From assembly GCF_013201665.1 (NCBI RefSeq), contig NZ_CP053840.1:1674001-1738000 (forward strand): a stretch of 64,000 bases of DNA, read 5' to 3'. The notes beneath the pieces are model-generated. The model made no database searches, was not told the origin of the DNA, and saw only the letters and a program-made list of their open reading frames with translations. The stretch comes from Arcobacter venerupis (GTDB taxonomy: Bacteria; Campylobacterota; Campylobacteria; Campylobacterales; Arcobacteraceae). Below are positions 1 through 8,048 of this stretch, one piece after another (positions within the stretch are counted from its first letter, which is position 1; the number at the start of each line of letters is the position of its first letter). The position numbers and the translations under genes are program-made.

Positions 1-388
1 AAGCAGTTAAAGATATATTCCCATCCTTCATAGCAACCGATGAAACCTTATATTGCTTAGCATTTCCCTCATCATCTGTATCACCATTTTCAACGATATT
101 TCCAATAATTGCTGCAGAATTAGATAATGCTGATTGCTCATAACTTGATTGTAAAGATGCCATAGCATCAACTGTAGCAGTATTTGCCTCAAGTGTCGAT
201 AATTGTAATTGAGTATTAAGCATAGAATCAGAATCAACAGTATTTGTTGGATCTTGATACTTTAATTCTGTTAACATTAAAGTTATAAAATCGTCACTTC
301 CTAATGAATCATTACTAACAGCTGTAGTATATGAATTCCCATAAGCATCTGTTGAAGTGCTAGTTGTTACTGAACTTGTTGTTGACAT
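1..388 (-). CDS. flgD: Flagellar hook capping protein FlgD (partial, N-terminal 129 residues)
   Basis: FlgD is the scaffold that caps the growing flagellar hook so that hook subunits polymerise; it is exported and acts outside the cell. The visible part begins at an ATG (386-388) behind an AGGAG ribosome site. It has a Ser/Thr-rich unstructured leader, then the family signature around residues 33-48 (DDFITLMLTELKYQDPTN, the FLxLLxxQLxxQDP motif of FlgD) and a following helical stretch. The gene runs off the left edge, so the C-terminal Ig-like/tudor region is not seen. Upstream (389-472) is a short AT-rich leader; I could not find a convincing sigma-54 or sigma-28 promoter there. Confidence 0.86.
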   Translation of the reverse strand, partial: MSTTSSVTTSTSTDAYGNSYTTAVSNDSLGSDDFITLMLTELKYQDPTNTVDSDSMLNTQLQLSTLEANTATVDAMASLQSSYEQSALSNSAAIIGNIVENGDTDDEGNAKQYKVSSVAMKDGNISLTA

Positions 389-472
389 AAGATACTCCTA
401 ATTGTATAGAATAATAAATTCTAACAGTTTGGGGTAAATATAGGGTATTAGAAGGTAAATAAATTGTAAATG

Positions 473-1795
473 TTAATTTAACTTAATTACAAAATTATGA
501 TAGTTATTTATATATTGGTATTCTAATTTATAGTTATGAATTTTAATAATATTATTTGAGATGTATAATCCAAGACCTAAACCAGAAGTTGAGTCTTCAT
601 ATTCATGATTAAAAGGTTTATAGTATTCTTCTATATCTTTTTCTAATTTTTCCCCTTTATTAACTATTTTTATATAATCTTTTTCAATAAAAATTTGTGG
701 ATGTCCATTTGTATTATAAGTAATTGCATTATCAATTAAATTTTTTAATGCAATTGAGAACAATTCAAAATCAACATTTAAAACTAAATCATAATTATCT
801 TCAATATCTATTTTATTATTATCAAGCAATAAAATATCAAAAGCTTGTTCTAATAAATCTATTACATGATATTTGTTTTTATCTAAAGAAATTTTTCCAG
901 AAGTTAATTCTTCTATTTTTGCAAATTCACTTAATAAATACTCTAATCTTTGAAAAACTCTAATTAATATATGTTTTCTCTCACAATCATCATACATATC
1001 AGTAATTAATTTACCTTTAGTAATAGGAGTTTTTAATTCATGCATAATATTTCGTAAAAATAAATTTCTTGATTCTCTTAATTGCCTTAATTGTTTTACA
1101 GCATTTGCAAATTCATTTGAAACTTGTGAAATTTCGTCTTTTCCATCTGTTTTCATTGATATTGAGAAATTACCAGTTGATAACTTAATCATATTTTCTT
1201 TTAAAATAAGAAGTGGTTTTAACTTTTTCTGCAAAAATATTAAAAACCAAATCAATAGAACATCAATAATAACTAAGATAACTAACCAAAAACTTTTGAA
1301 TTTATTTTCATCAAAATTATCAATTATAATAATGTTTTCTGGTCTAAAATCTGGGAAAGGACGAGGAGGAGGTCTATTTTCAAATCTAAATATATCAATA
1401 GGAGGTTTTTTTGTAAAAAAAGGCCACTCATGCATAGGCTTAAAATGTATATATTTTTTATTTTTATAATAAAAAATTTCTATTGGTTCATCTTCTTTAT
1501 TAACTCTTTCACTACTTAATTCGATTAATGTACCTAATTTAACATCAGATATTTGAAGGTTAAGTGAAGATAACTTATCATTAATTTTTTCATTAGATAA
1601 CTCTTCTATTCTTGACTCTTCAATGATTTTTATCGAAGAAAAATATTTTTTCATTTGTAATACATTATTTGAATTATATTCAAGAACAAACTGAATACCT
1701 ATTATTAAATTTATAATAGTTAATATAATTAAAAAAAATAAATTTATCTGAAAAAAAATAGAATGTTTTTTATTGATTAACCAATTTATAACCAA
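473..1795 (-). CDS. Membrane sensor histidine kinase, ArsS-like
   Basis: Partner kinase of the regulator encoded just upstream; the closest family I recognise is the acid-responsive ArsS of Helicobacter/Campylobacter. Numbered from an upstream in-frame TTG at 1843, it has a first membrane helix (about 30-54), a periplasmic domain (about 55-180) with a Pro-rich stretch (RPPPRPFPDF), a second helix (about 184-206), HAMP-like linker, H-box with His268 (MHELKTPITKG) and an ATPase domain with GLGLGLYISNN. The start is uncertain. The frame overlaps the regulator's 3' end; the TTG at 1795 touches a GAGGAG ribosome site, and an ATA 6 nt after that site is better spaced but non-standard. The overlap implies translational coupling. 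Confidence 0.82.
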   Translation of the reverse strand: MVINWLINKKHSIFFQINLFFLIILTIINLIIGIQFVLEYNSNNVLQMKKYFSSIKIIEESRIEELSNEKINDKLSSLNLQISDVKLGTLIELSSERVNKEDEPIEIFYYKNKKYIHFKPMHEWPFFTKKPPIDIFRFENRPPPRPFPDFRPENIIIIDNFDENKFKSFWLVILVIIDVLLIWFLIFLQKKLKPLLILKENMIKLSTGNFSISMKTDGKDEISQVSNEFANAVKQLRQLRESRNLFLRNIMHELKTPITKGKLITDMYDDCERKHILIRVFQRLEYLLSEFAKIEELTSGKISLDKNKYHVIDLLEQAFDILLLDNNKIDIEDNYDLVLNVDFELFSIALKNLIDNAITYNTNGHPQIFIEKDYIKIVNKGEKLEKDIEEYYKPFNHEYEDSTSGLGLGLYISNNIIKIHNYKLEYQYINNYHNFVIKLN

Positions 1796-2456
1796 CTCCT
1801 CGAATAGATAAAATATGTTTTGGTTTTTTTGTATTTTCTTCAATTTTACTTCGAACTCGACCTATTAAAACATCTATACTTTTATATGAGCTTTCATATT
1901 TTATAGACTCAACATTTGTAAGTAACTCTTGTCTTGAAACAACTAAACCATTTTTTTGTATTAAATATTGTAGAATATAATATTCTGCATTGGTTAATTC
2001 TAATAATTCATCATCTTTATATATTTCCATTCTAGATTCATCAAATCTAAAAATATCTTTTTTATTTAATTCGACATTATTTTCAATTATTTGATGATTA
2101 CATCTTTTTAAAATTGATTTAATTCTTAAGATTAATTCTTGAGTATCGTATGGTTTTGCCATAAAATCATCAGCACCAAAAGAAAAACAGGCTATTTTAT
2201 CACCTAAGTAAGATCTTGCAGATGAGATAATAATGGGAGTATCATGTCTTTGTCTAATCATTTTACAAACCTCAATACCATCAATATTTGGTAATGATAA
2301 ATCTAAGATTATCAAATCGTATCTTTTTATATTTAAAGCAGAGATTCCAAGTTCTGGTGTCTCAAAATTAGTTATTTTTATATTATATTGGTTCAAATAG
2401 TTTGTTAGAATCGATGCTAACTCACTATCATCTTCTATCATTAAAATATCAATCAA
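1770..2456 (-). CDS. OmpR-family response regulator, ArsR-like (acid response)
   Basis: A 228-residue transcription factor: receiver domain (about 1-115) with acidic pocket D9/D10, phospho-acceptor Asp52 (IILDLSL) and Lys in FMAKPYD, then a winged-helix DNA-binding domain (about 130-228) ending in IRGVGYKLVNQ. Segments such as MIDILMIEDDSELA and PIIISSARS resemble Helicobacter pylori ArsR (HP0166), which controls pH-dependent genes. This is not the arsenic repressor of the same name. It is first in a two-gene operon with the kinase, whose frame overlaps its end. The upstream gap to ftsK is only about 60 nt, so the operon promoter must lie there or further up. Confidence 0.85.
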   Translation of the reverse strand: MIDILMIEDDSELASILTNYLNQYNIKITNFETPELGISALNIKRYDLIILDLSLPNIDGIEVCKMIRQRHDTPIIISSARSYLGDKIACFSFGADDFMAKPYDTQELILRIKSILKRCNHQIIENNVELNKKDIFRFDESRMEIYKDDELLELTNAEYYILQYLIQKNGLVVSRQELLTNVESIKYESSYKSIDVLIGRVRSKIEENTKKPKHILSIRGVGYKLVNQ

Positions 2457-2518
2457 AGTTACTCCTTATTTACATTTCAAATTATATTATGTTAATGTAA
2501 ATAAAAAGTAACATTCAT

Positions 2519-4753
2519 TTAAAGAAGGATTTCTCTATTGCCTTTGGCATTAACTTCAGATAAAACACCAGTTTGTTCTAGCTGCTCTACAATAGTTGCA
2601 GCTCTGTTATAACCAATTCTTAATCTTCTTTGAATATATGAAATAGAAGTTTTTTTCTCAGTTATTACAACCTCTTTTGCATCTTCATATAATTCATCAA
2701 GTTCAATATTATCAGAGTTGTTTGAGCTACTACTTCCACTGCTTGAACTAGAGGCTCTATCTTTAATGAAATTCATATCATAAGAAACTTCCCTTTGGTC
2801 TTTTAAGAATTCTACTACTTTTTCAATTTCAGTTTCTGTTGACCAAGGGGCATGAATTCTTACAAGTCCAGACATTCCAGGAGGTGTAAATAACATATCT
2901 CCTCGACCTAAAAGTGACTCAGCGCCCATTGAATCTAAGATAATTTTAGAATCTATTTTTTGCCCTACTTTATAAGATAACCTACTTGGTAAATTAGCTT
3001 TAATAAGTCCCGTTACAACGTCAACGGATGGTCTTTGAGTTGCTACAATTAAGTGAATACCAGAAGCTCTTGCCATTTGTGCAAGTCGTGCTATTGAATA
3101 CTCAACATCTTTTCCACTTGTCATCATTAAGTCAGCTAACTCATCAATAACTACAACTATATAAGGCATAGTATCATAACCCTCTTTTTGGGCTTTTTCA
3201 TTGTAGTTTTCAATGTTTTTAGTTTTTGTTTTTGACATTAATGTATAACGTCGCTCCATTTCTGAAACCATGTTTGCTAAAGCATTTATAGCATCCGCTG
3301 CTTTTGTAATAACTGGAGTTAAAAGATGTGGAATATCATTGTACATTGAAAACTCAAGCATTTTTGGGTCAATCATCACAAGTCTTAAATTATCTGGAGA
3401 GTTTTTATAAAGCAATGACAAAATCATTGAATTAATTCCCACAGATTTTCCACTTCCTGTAGTTCCTGCTATTAATAAGTGAGGAAGTTTTTTTAAATCT
3501 GTAATAAATGGTTTACCAACTATATCTTTTCCTAAAATCATTGTTAAAGGAGATTTTGAGTTTTGGAAAATTTCACTATCAAGCATCTCTTTTAAATAAA
3601 TAGTTTGTGTATCTTCATTTGGTACTTCAATTCCCACAACATCTTTTCCAGGAATTGGAGCTTGAATCCTAATAGTTTGAGCTTTTAAAGCCATTGCTAA
3701 ATCATCTTGAAGACCTAAAATCTTTGATACTTTTACATTTGGAGCTGGCTTAAACTCAAAAGTTGTAACAACAGGACCTGTATAAGTTCGTACAACATCA
3801 CCATCAATTTTGAACATTGCTAATTTATCAAGTAAATCTGCAATTTTCTGATCAATAAAAGCTTCTGATACTTTTGATTTATTATCTTTTGGTGAATCTT
3901 GAAAAAACGAAGTTGGTGGCAATTTGAAATTTTTTGGTTTTTCAGTTTTACCTAATTCAATTTGATCTAATAATTTTTTATTTTCTTCAAGTTCTTCAAC
4001 AATTATATTATGTGTTTCAAAACTTGCTTCTTCAACTTTTTCAATCGTTTTTTCAACAATTTCTTCTTTAAATAATGAATTTTGAAAGAATTCTTCTTCT
4101 TTTATCTCTTCCATTTTTTCTAAAATAATTGGGATATTTTTCTTTGAATTATTTTCAACAATCTTCATTTCTGAGATATTTCTATCTAATTTCTTTTCAA
4201 TATTATTATAAACTGCTTGATTAATATCTTCAGCTCTTTTTTCTCTTTTTTTATTTTCTATTTTTTTAATATCTAAACTATTTTTTAGTTTTATTTTATT
4301 TCTAAGCCTATGTAAATCTTTCATTTCAAATTCAGAATTTTCAAATAAAACTATAACAGAAATTATAAAACCAACTAAAACGAAGAAATATAGTCCAGCA
4401 AGTCCAATAATTGGGCTTAAACTATCAACTAAAATATTTCCTATTTCTCCTCTATGATAAGGATTTTCTACAATTAATGCTTGAAAAATCAAAGATACAA
4501 AAAGTAATAAAAATATAACTAAAATATTTAAAACTAAATCCTTTTGCTCTATATTTTTAAAATTTACTATATATAAAATGTAGATAAATAAAAATAAACT
4601 TACATAAGATAAATACCCAAAATATCTATGTGAATAATCTGAAAAAACATATCCAACATTTCCAACAACATCTTGACCACTTACAAAAGTGGAAAATTGG
4701 AAATAAATAATGATAAATAAAAAAATTAGTGATATGATTTTCTTTGCTATAAT
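2519..4753 (-). CDS. ftsK: DNA translocase FtsK (non-standard start codon)
   Basis: Membrane-anchored motor that pumps DNA through the closing septum and helps resolve chromosome dimers. The first usable ATG/GTG/TTG in frame is a TTG at 4492, but that would cut off most of the membrane region. The frame stays open without a stop back to about 4765 and encodes three more hydrophobic segments, giving the four helices normal for FtsK. I therefore place the start at ATT (4753) or ATA (4750), 4 or 7 nt after a TAAAGG ribosome site that overlaps the lpxD stop. After an acidic coiled linker come the motor domain (Walker A IAGTTGSGKS, Walker B VVVIDELADL) and a C-terminal winged-helix gamma domain (YIQRRLRIGYNRAA) that reads KOPS sequences. 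Total about 744 residues. Confidence 0.9.
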   Translation of the reverse strand: MIAKKIISLIFLFIIIYFQFSTFVSGQDVVGNVGYVFSDYSHRYFGYLSYVSLFLFIYILYIVNFKNIEQKDLVLNILVIFLLLFVSLIFQALIVENPYHRGEIGNILVDSLSPIIGLAGLYFFVLVGFIISVIVLFENSEFEMKDLHRLRNKIKLKNSLDIKKIENKKREKRAEDINQAVYNNIEKKLDRNISEMKIVENNSKKNIPIILEKMEEIKEEEFFQNSLFKEEIVEKTIEKVEEASFETHNIIVEELEENKKLLDQIELGKTEKPKNFKLPPTSFFQDSPKDNKSKVSEAFIDQKIADLLDKLAMFKIDGDVVRTYTGPVVTTFEFKPAPNVKVSKILGLQDDLAMALKAQTIRIQAPIPGKDVVGIEVPNEDTQTIYLKEMLDSEIFQNSKSPLTMILGKDIVGKPFITDLKKLPHLLIAGTTGSGKSVGINSMILSLLYKNSPDNLRLVMIDPKMLEFSMYNDIPHLLTPVITKAADAINALANMVSEMERRYTLMSKTKTKNIENYNEKAQKEGYDTMPYIVVVIDELADLMMTSGKDVEYSIARLAQMARASGIHLIVATQRPSVDVVTGLIKANLPSRLSYKVGQKIDSKIILDSMGAESLLGRGDMLFTPPGMSGLVRIHAPWSTETEIEKVVEFLKDQREVSYDMNFIKDRASSSSSGSSSSNNSDNIELDELYEDAKEVVITEKKTSISYIQRRLRIGYNRAATIVEQLEQTGVLSEVNAKGNREILL

Positions 4754-4760
4754 AAAGCCT

Positions 4761-5708
4761 TTATTTTAATAAATTTGATATTTTTCCTTGTAATTTAAGC
4801 CATTGTCTATGCTCAAATAAAGGAAAACCTGCCCATGATTTTTTAGGTTCTGTAATACTTTTCGTAACTCCACCACGAGCTGCAATTGTTGTAAATGCTG
4901 CAATTTCTAAATGTCCAGCTGCTGCACTTTGTCCCCCCATTACAACATAAGCATTTAAAACAGTTGAACCAGATAATCCAACTTGTGCAACTAGAATTGA
5001 ACCTCTTCCAATTTTACAATTGTGTCCAATATGAACTAAATTATCAATTCTAACACCATTTTCAATAATTGTAGAATTAAATACAGCTCTATCTATTGTT
5101 GTGTTTGCACCAATTTCAACATCATTTCCTATTGTTACATTACCATTTTGATATATTTTGATATATTTTCCATCTTTAGTATTAGCAAATCCAAAACCAT
5201 CACTTCCAATTACTGTTCCTGCATGAATAATACAATCATTTCCAATTGTACAATCTCTATAAACTGTAACATTAGGATAAATAATAGTGTTATTACCTAT
5301 TTTTACATTATCCCCGATATATGCTCCAGCCATAATAGTGCAATCACTTCCGATAACCGAATCTTTTCCAATATAAACATTTGGCATAACTTTTGTTCCG
5401 CCACCAACTAATGGTTTTTCACCATCTATTTCTACAACATTTGGAGCAAAAAGTTTACTTATTTTTGCTAAATTCAAATACGGTTCATCACAAACTAAAG
5501 CAATAGCACCAGAGGGAACTTCACTTGCATTCTCCCGTGTAACTAAAACAGCTGCAGCTTTTGTATTTTTTAAATCGCTGATATATTTTTTATTTTCTAA
5601 AAAGGTAAGTTGATTTTCATTTGAATCTAGTAAAGTGTTTAAACCTGTAATCTCTTTTTCATCTTGGCAATCTATGCCAATAAATTCTGCAATCTCTTGA
5701 AGAGTCAT
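4761..5708 (-). CDS. lpxD: UDP-3-O-acylglucosamine N-acyltransferase LpxD
   Basis: Third step of lipid A synthesis: transfers the second hydroxyacyl chain from acyl-ACP to UDP-3-O-acyl-glucosamine in the cytoplasm. 315 residues, the usual length. An N-terminal uridine-binding domain (about 1-95) is followed by a left-handed beta-helix of hexapeptide repeats (VIGSDCTIMAGAYIGDNVKIG and onwards), with the likely catalytic His in LVHIGHNCKIG near residue 230. ATG start behind AGGAT. Its TAA stop (4761-4763) overlaps the ribosome site of ftsK, so the two are co-translated. A palindrome between ilvN and this gene suggests it is at least partly insulated from ilvBN transcription. Confidence 0.96.
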   Translation of the reverse strand: MTLQEIAEFIGIDCQDEKEITGLNTLLDSNENQLTFLENKKYISDLKNTKAAAVLVTRENASEVPSGAIALVCDEPYLNLAKISKLFAPNVVEIDGEKPLVGGGTKVMPNVYIGKDSVIGSDCTIMAGAYIGDNVKIGNNTIIYPNVTVYRDCTIGNDCIIHAGTVIGSDGFGFANTKDGKYIKIYQNGNVTIGNDVEIGANTTIDRAVFNSTIIENGVRIDNLVHIGHNCKIGRGSILVAQVGLSGSTVLNAYVVMGGQSAAAGHLEIAAFTTIAARGGVTKSITEPKKSWAGFPLFEHRQWLKLQGKISNLLK

Positions 5709-5731
5709 TTTTTATCCTTATATTTAAGAAT

Positions 5732-5757
5732 AAGATAAGAGTTTAAACTCTTATCTT
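5732..5757 (-). terminator. Palindromic hairpin overlapping the ilvN stop
   Basis: A perfect 26-nt palindrome (arms AAGATAAGAGTTT and its complement) covers the last two codons and stop of ilvN and is followed on the minus strand by TTATTCTTAA. It can fold as a hairpin and is the likely partial terminator between ilvN and lpxD. The U-run is imperfect, so readthrough into lpxD is possible. Confidence 0.6.
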
Positions 5758-6248
5758 TCCATCGCTACTATTCCACTTCTTACAACTTCAAGTGGATTAA
5801 ATTTTTGCATAACTTTTATAAAATTCATAATTCTAGCACTTGAATCAGTTGCTGAAACAATGATTGAATCATCAGTTACATTTTGAATACTTCCATGATA
5901 TGCTCGTGCAATTACATCAATATCTGAAAGATTATTGTCAATTGAGAATTTCATTAAAACTGTATCTTTTTCAATAACATTTTTATGTTCATTTACTCTT
6001 AATACTGGAATTAATTTATTTAATTGTTTAACAATTTGATCTATCACTCTTTTATCACCAGTTGTTACAATTGTCATTCTTGAGTATTGACTATCTGTAA
6101 TTGGTGCTACTGTTAAAGAATCAATATTATAACCTCGTGCTGAAAATAATCCAACAATTCTTGATAAAACATTATGTTCATTTAAGACAATAACTGAAAT
6201 TACTTGTCTTGTTGTTTCTGAATCGTAATAATGGTTAAAATTGTTCAT
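5751..6248 (-). CDS. ilvN: Acetolactate synthase small (regulatory) subunit IlvN
   Basis: Regulatory subunit of acetohydroxyacid synthase, first common enzyme of branched-chain amino-acid synthesis; binds valine and activates the catalytic subunit. 165 residues: an N-terminal ACT domain (about 13-85, NEHNVLSRIVGLFSARGYNI) and a C-terminal ACT-like domain ending EVVRSGIVAMER, as in the IlvH/IlvN family. Its ATG (6246-6248) shares one base with the ilvB stop (TAATG), and the AGGAGG ribosome site lies inside the end of ilvB, so translation is coupled. Confidence 0.96.
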   Translation of the reverse strand: MNNFNHYYDSETTRQVISVIVLNEHNVLSRIVGLFSARGYNIDSLTVAPITDSQYSRMTIVTTGDKRVIDQIVKQLNKLIPVLRVNEHKNVIEKDTVLMKFSIDNNLSDIDVIARAYHGSIQNVTDDSIIVSATDSSARIMNFIKVMQKFNPLEVVRSGIVAMER

Positions 6249-7945
6249 TATTTTCCTCCTTCAATTAATGTCATTTCATTTAATGCATGGCCGTTTGGAA
6301 CCATTGGTAATACCTCTTCATTTCTAGCAACTACAACTTCTATCATTGCAGGTCTTTTTTTCTCAAGAGCATCTTTTAAAGCTATATCAAACTCTTCTTT
6401 TGTTGTAACTCTATAACCTACTCCTCCAAAAGCTTCAATAAGCATTTTAAAGTTTGGTTGAGCTGATAAATCAGTTTCAGAAAGTCTATTTCCATAAAAC
6501 ATTGTTTGCCATTGTCTTACCATTCCTAAATAATTATTATTTAAAATAATATTAATAACTGGTAATTCATACTCAACACAAGTCATAAGCTCTTGAATAT
6601 TCATCAAGATTGATCCATCACCTGTGAAGTTAATTGCAACTTTATCAGTTCCTTTTAAAGCTCGTGCAACTCCCATAGCAGCTGGTAATCCAAATCCCAT
6701 AGTTCCTAATCCACCAGATGTAATCCATTGTCTTGGATATGAAAATGGATAAAATTGTGCTGTCCACATTTGATGTTGTCCAACATCAGTAGAAACAACA
6801 GCTCTTGCTCCTAAAAGATGCCCTACTCTTTGAATTGGCCATTGAGGTTTAATAACTTCATTTGAATCAATAAATCTTAGAGGTTCTTTTTCTCTATAAT
6901 CTCTTAATAATTCAACCCAATTTGTATAATCATTAAATTCATTTTCATCAATTGCTTCAATCATAGCTTTAACTGTGATTTTTAAATCTCCAACAATTGG
7001 AAAATCAGGAACAACTAATTTTGCAATTGATGTTGGGTCAATATCAACATGAATAACTTTTGCTTTTGATGCAAATTCATCAAGTCTTCCAGTTACCCTA
7101 TCATCAAATCTAGCACCTAAAGAGATTAATAAATCTGTTTCATGGGCTGCCATATTTGCTGCAAACTCTCCATGCATTCCTAACATTCCAAAGAATAATG
7201 GATTTTCATCACCCATTACACCTCTTGCCATTAATGTTTCAACAGCTGGAATATTTAATTTTTTTGCTAATTCTCTAATTTCAAATGCACAATTTGATAA
7301 AACTGCTCCACCACCAACATATAATAGTGGTTTTTTTGCATTTGAAATAGCTTCCATCGCTCTTTTTAACTGTTTTTTATTGTAATTAACAGTTGGTTTG
7401 TATGTTGGTAAATTTATCTCACTTGGATAAATAAATTCACCCATTTCTGCTGTAATATCTTTTGGGATATCAACATGCACGGGTCCTGGTCTTCCAGTAC
7501 TTGCTATATGAAACGCCTCTTTAATAATTCTTGGTAAATCTTCAAGTCTATTAACTAAATAATTATGTTTTGTACAAGGTCTTGAAATTCCAACGGCATC
7601 AATTTCTTGAAAACCATCTGAACCAATAATTGTAGTTGGAACTTGTCCTGAAATCACAACCAATGGAATAGAATCCATATAAGCATCTGCTAATCCTGTT
7701 ACTGCATTTGTAAATCCAGGACCTGAAGTTACTATTGAAACTCCAACTCTTCCTGTTGCTCTTGCATAACCTTCTGCTGCAATTATTGAAGCTTGTTCGT
7801 GTCTATTTAGAATGTGTTGAAAATAATTTTGTTTATATATTTCATCATAGACGTTCATAATAGCGCCTCCAGGGTATCCAAATACTACTTCAACCCCTTC
7901 TTGATGTAATGATTCTACAACCATTTTTGCGCCAGTCATTCTCAT
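6248..7945 (-). CDS. ilvB: Acetolactate synthase large (catalytic) subunit IlvB
   Basis: Thiamine-diphosphate and FAD enzyme that condenses two pyruvates to acetolactate, or pyruvate with 2-oxobutyrate. 565 residues, normal for the family. The N-terminal Pyr domain carries the catalytic Glu in RHEQASIIAAEGYARATG, the middle domain the FAD-binding region, and the C-terminal domain the ThDP motif (GDGSILMNIQEL through NIILNNN, about 430-475). Start chosen at the ATG preceded by GGAGA; a second ATG two codons later is possible. First gene of the ilvB-ilvN operon. No leader-peptide attenuator was evident in the 100 nt upstream. Confidence 0.96.
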   Translation of the reverse strand: MRMTGAKMVVESLHQEGVEVVFGYPGGAIMNVYDEIYKQNYFQHILNRHEQASIIAAEGYARATGRVGVSIVTSGPGFTNAVTGLADAYMDSIPLVVISGQVPTTIIGSDGFQEIDAVGISRPCTKHNYLVNRLEDLPRIIKEAFHIASTGRPGPVHVDIPKDITAEMGEFIYPSEINLPTYKPTVNYNKKQLKRAMEAISNAKKPLLYVGGGAVLSNCAFEIRELAKKLNIPAVETLMARGVMGDENPLFFGMLGMHGEFAANMAAHETDLLISLGARFDDRVTGRLDEFASKAKVIHVDIDPTSIAKLVVPDFPIVGDLKITVKAMIEAIDENEFNDYTNWVELLRDYREKEPLRFIDSNEVIKPQWPIQRVGHLLGARAVVSTDVGQHQMWTAQFYPFSYPRQWITSGGLGTMGFGLPAAMGVARALKGTDKVAINFTGDGSILMNIQELMTCVEYELPVINIILNNNYLGMVRQWQTMFYGNRLSETDLSAQPNFKMLIEAFGGVGYRVTTKEEFDIALKDALEKKRPAMIEVVVARNEEVLPMVPNGHALNEMTLIEGGK

Positions 7946-8048
7946 GATAATTCTCCGTTTTTCTAAAAATAAGTATTTATTTTACAAAAACTATAATTAA
8001 AATACGGTTTGATGGTTGAATTAATTTTACAATATAATTCTATATTAT

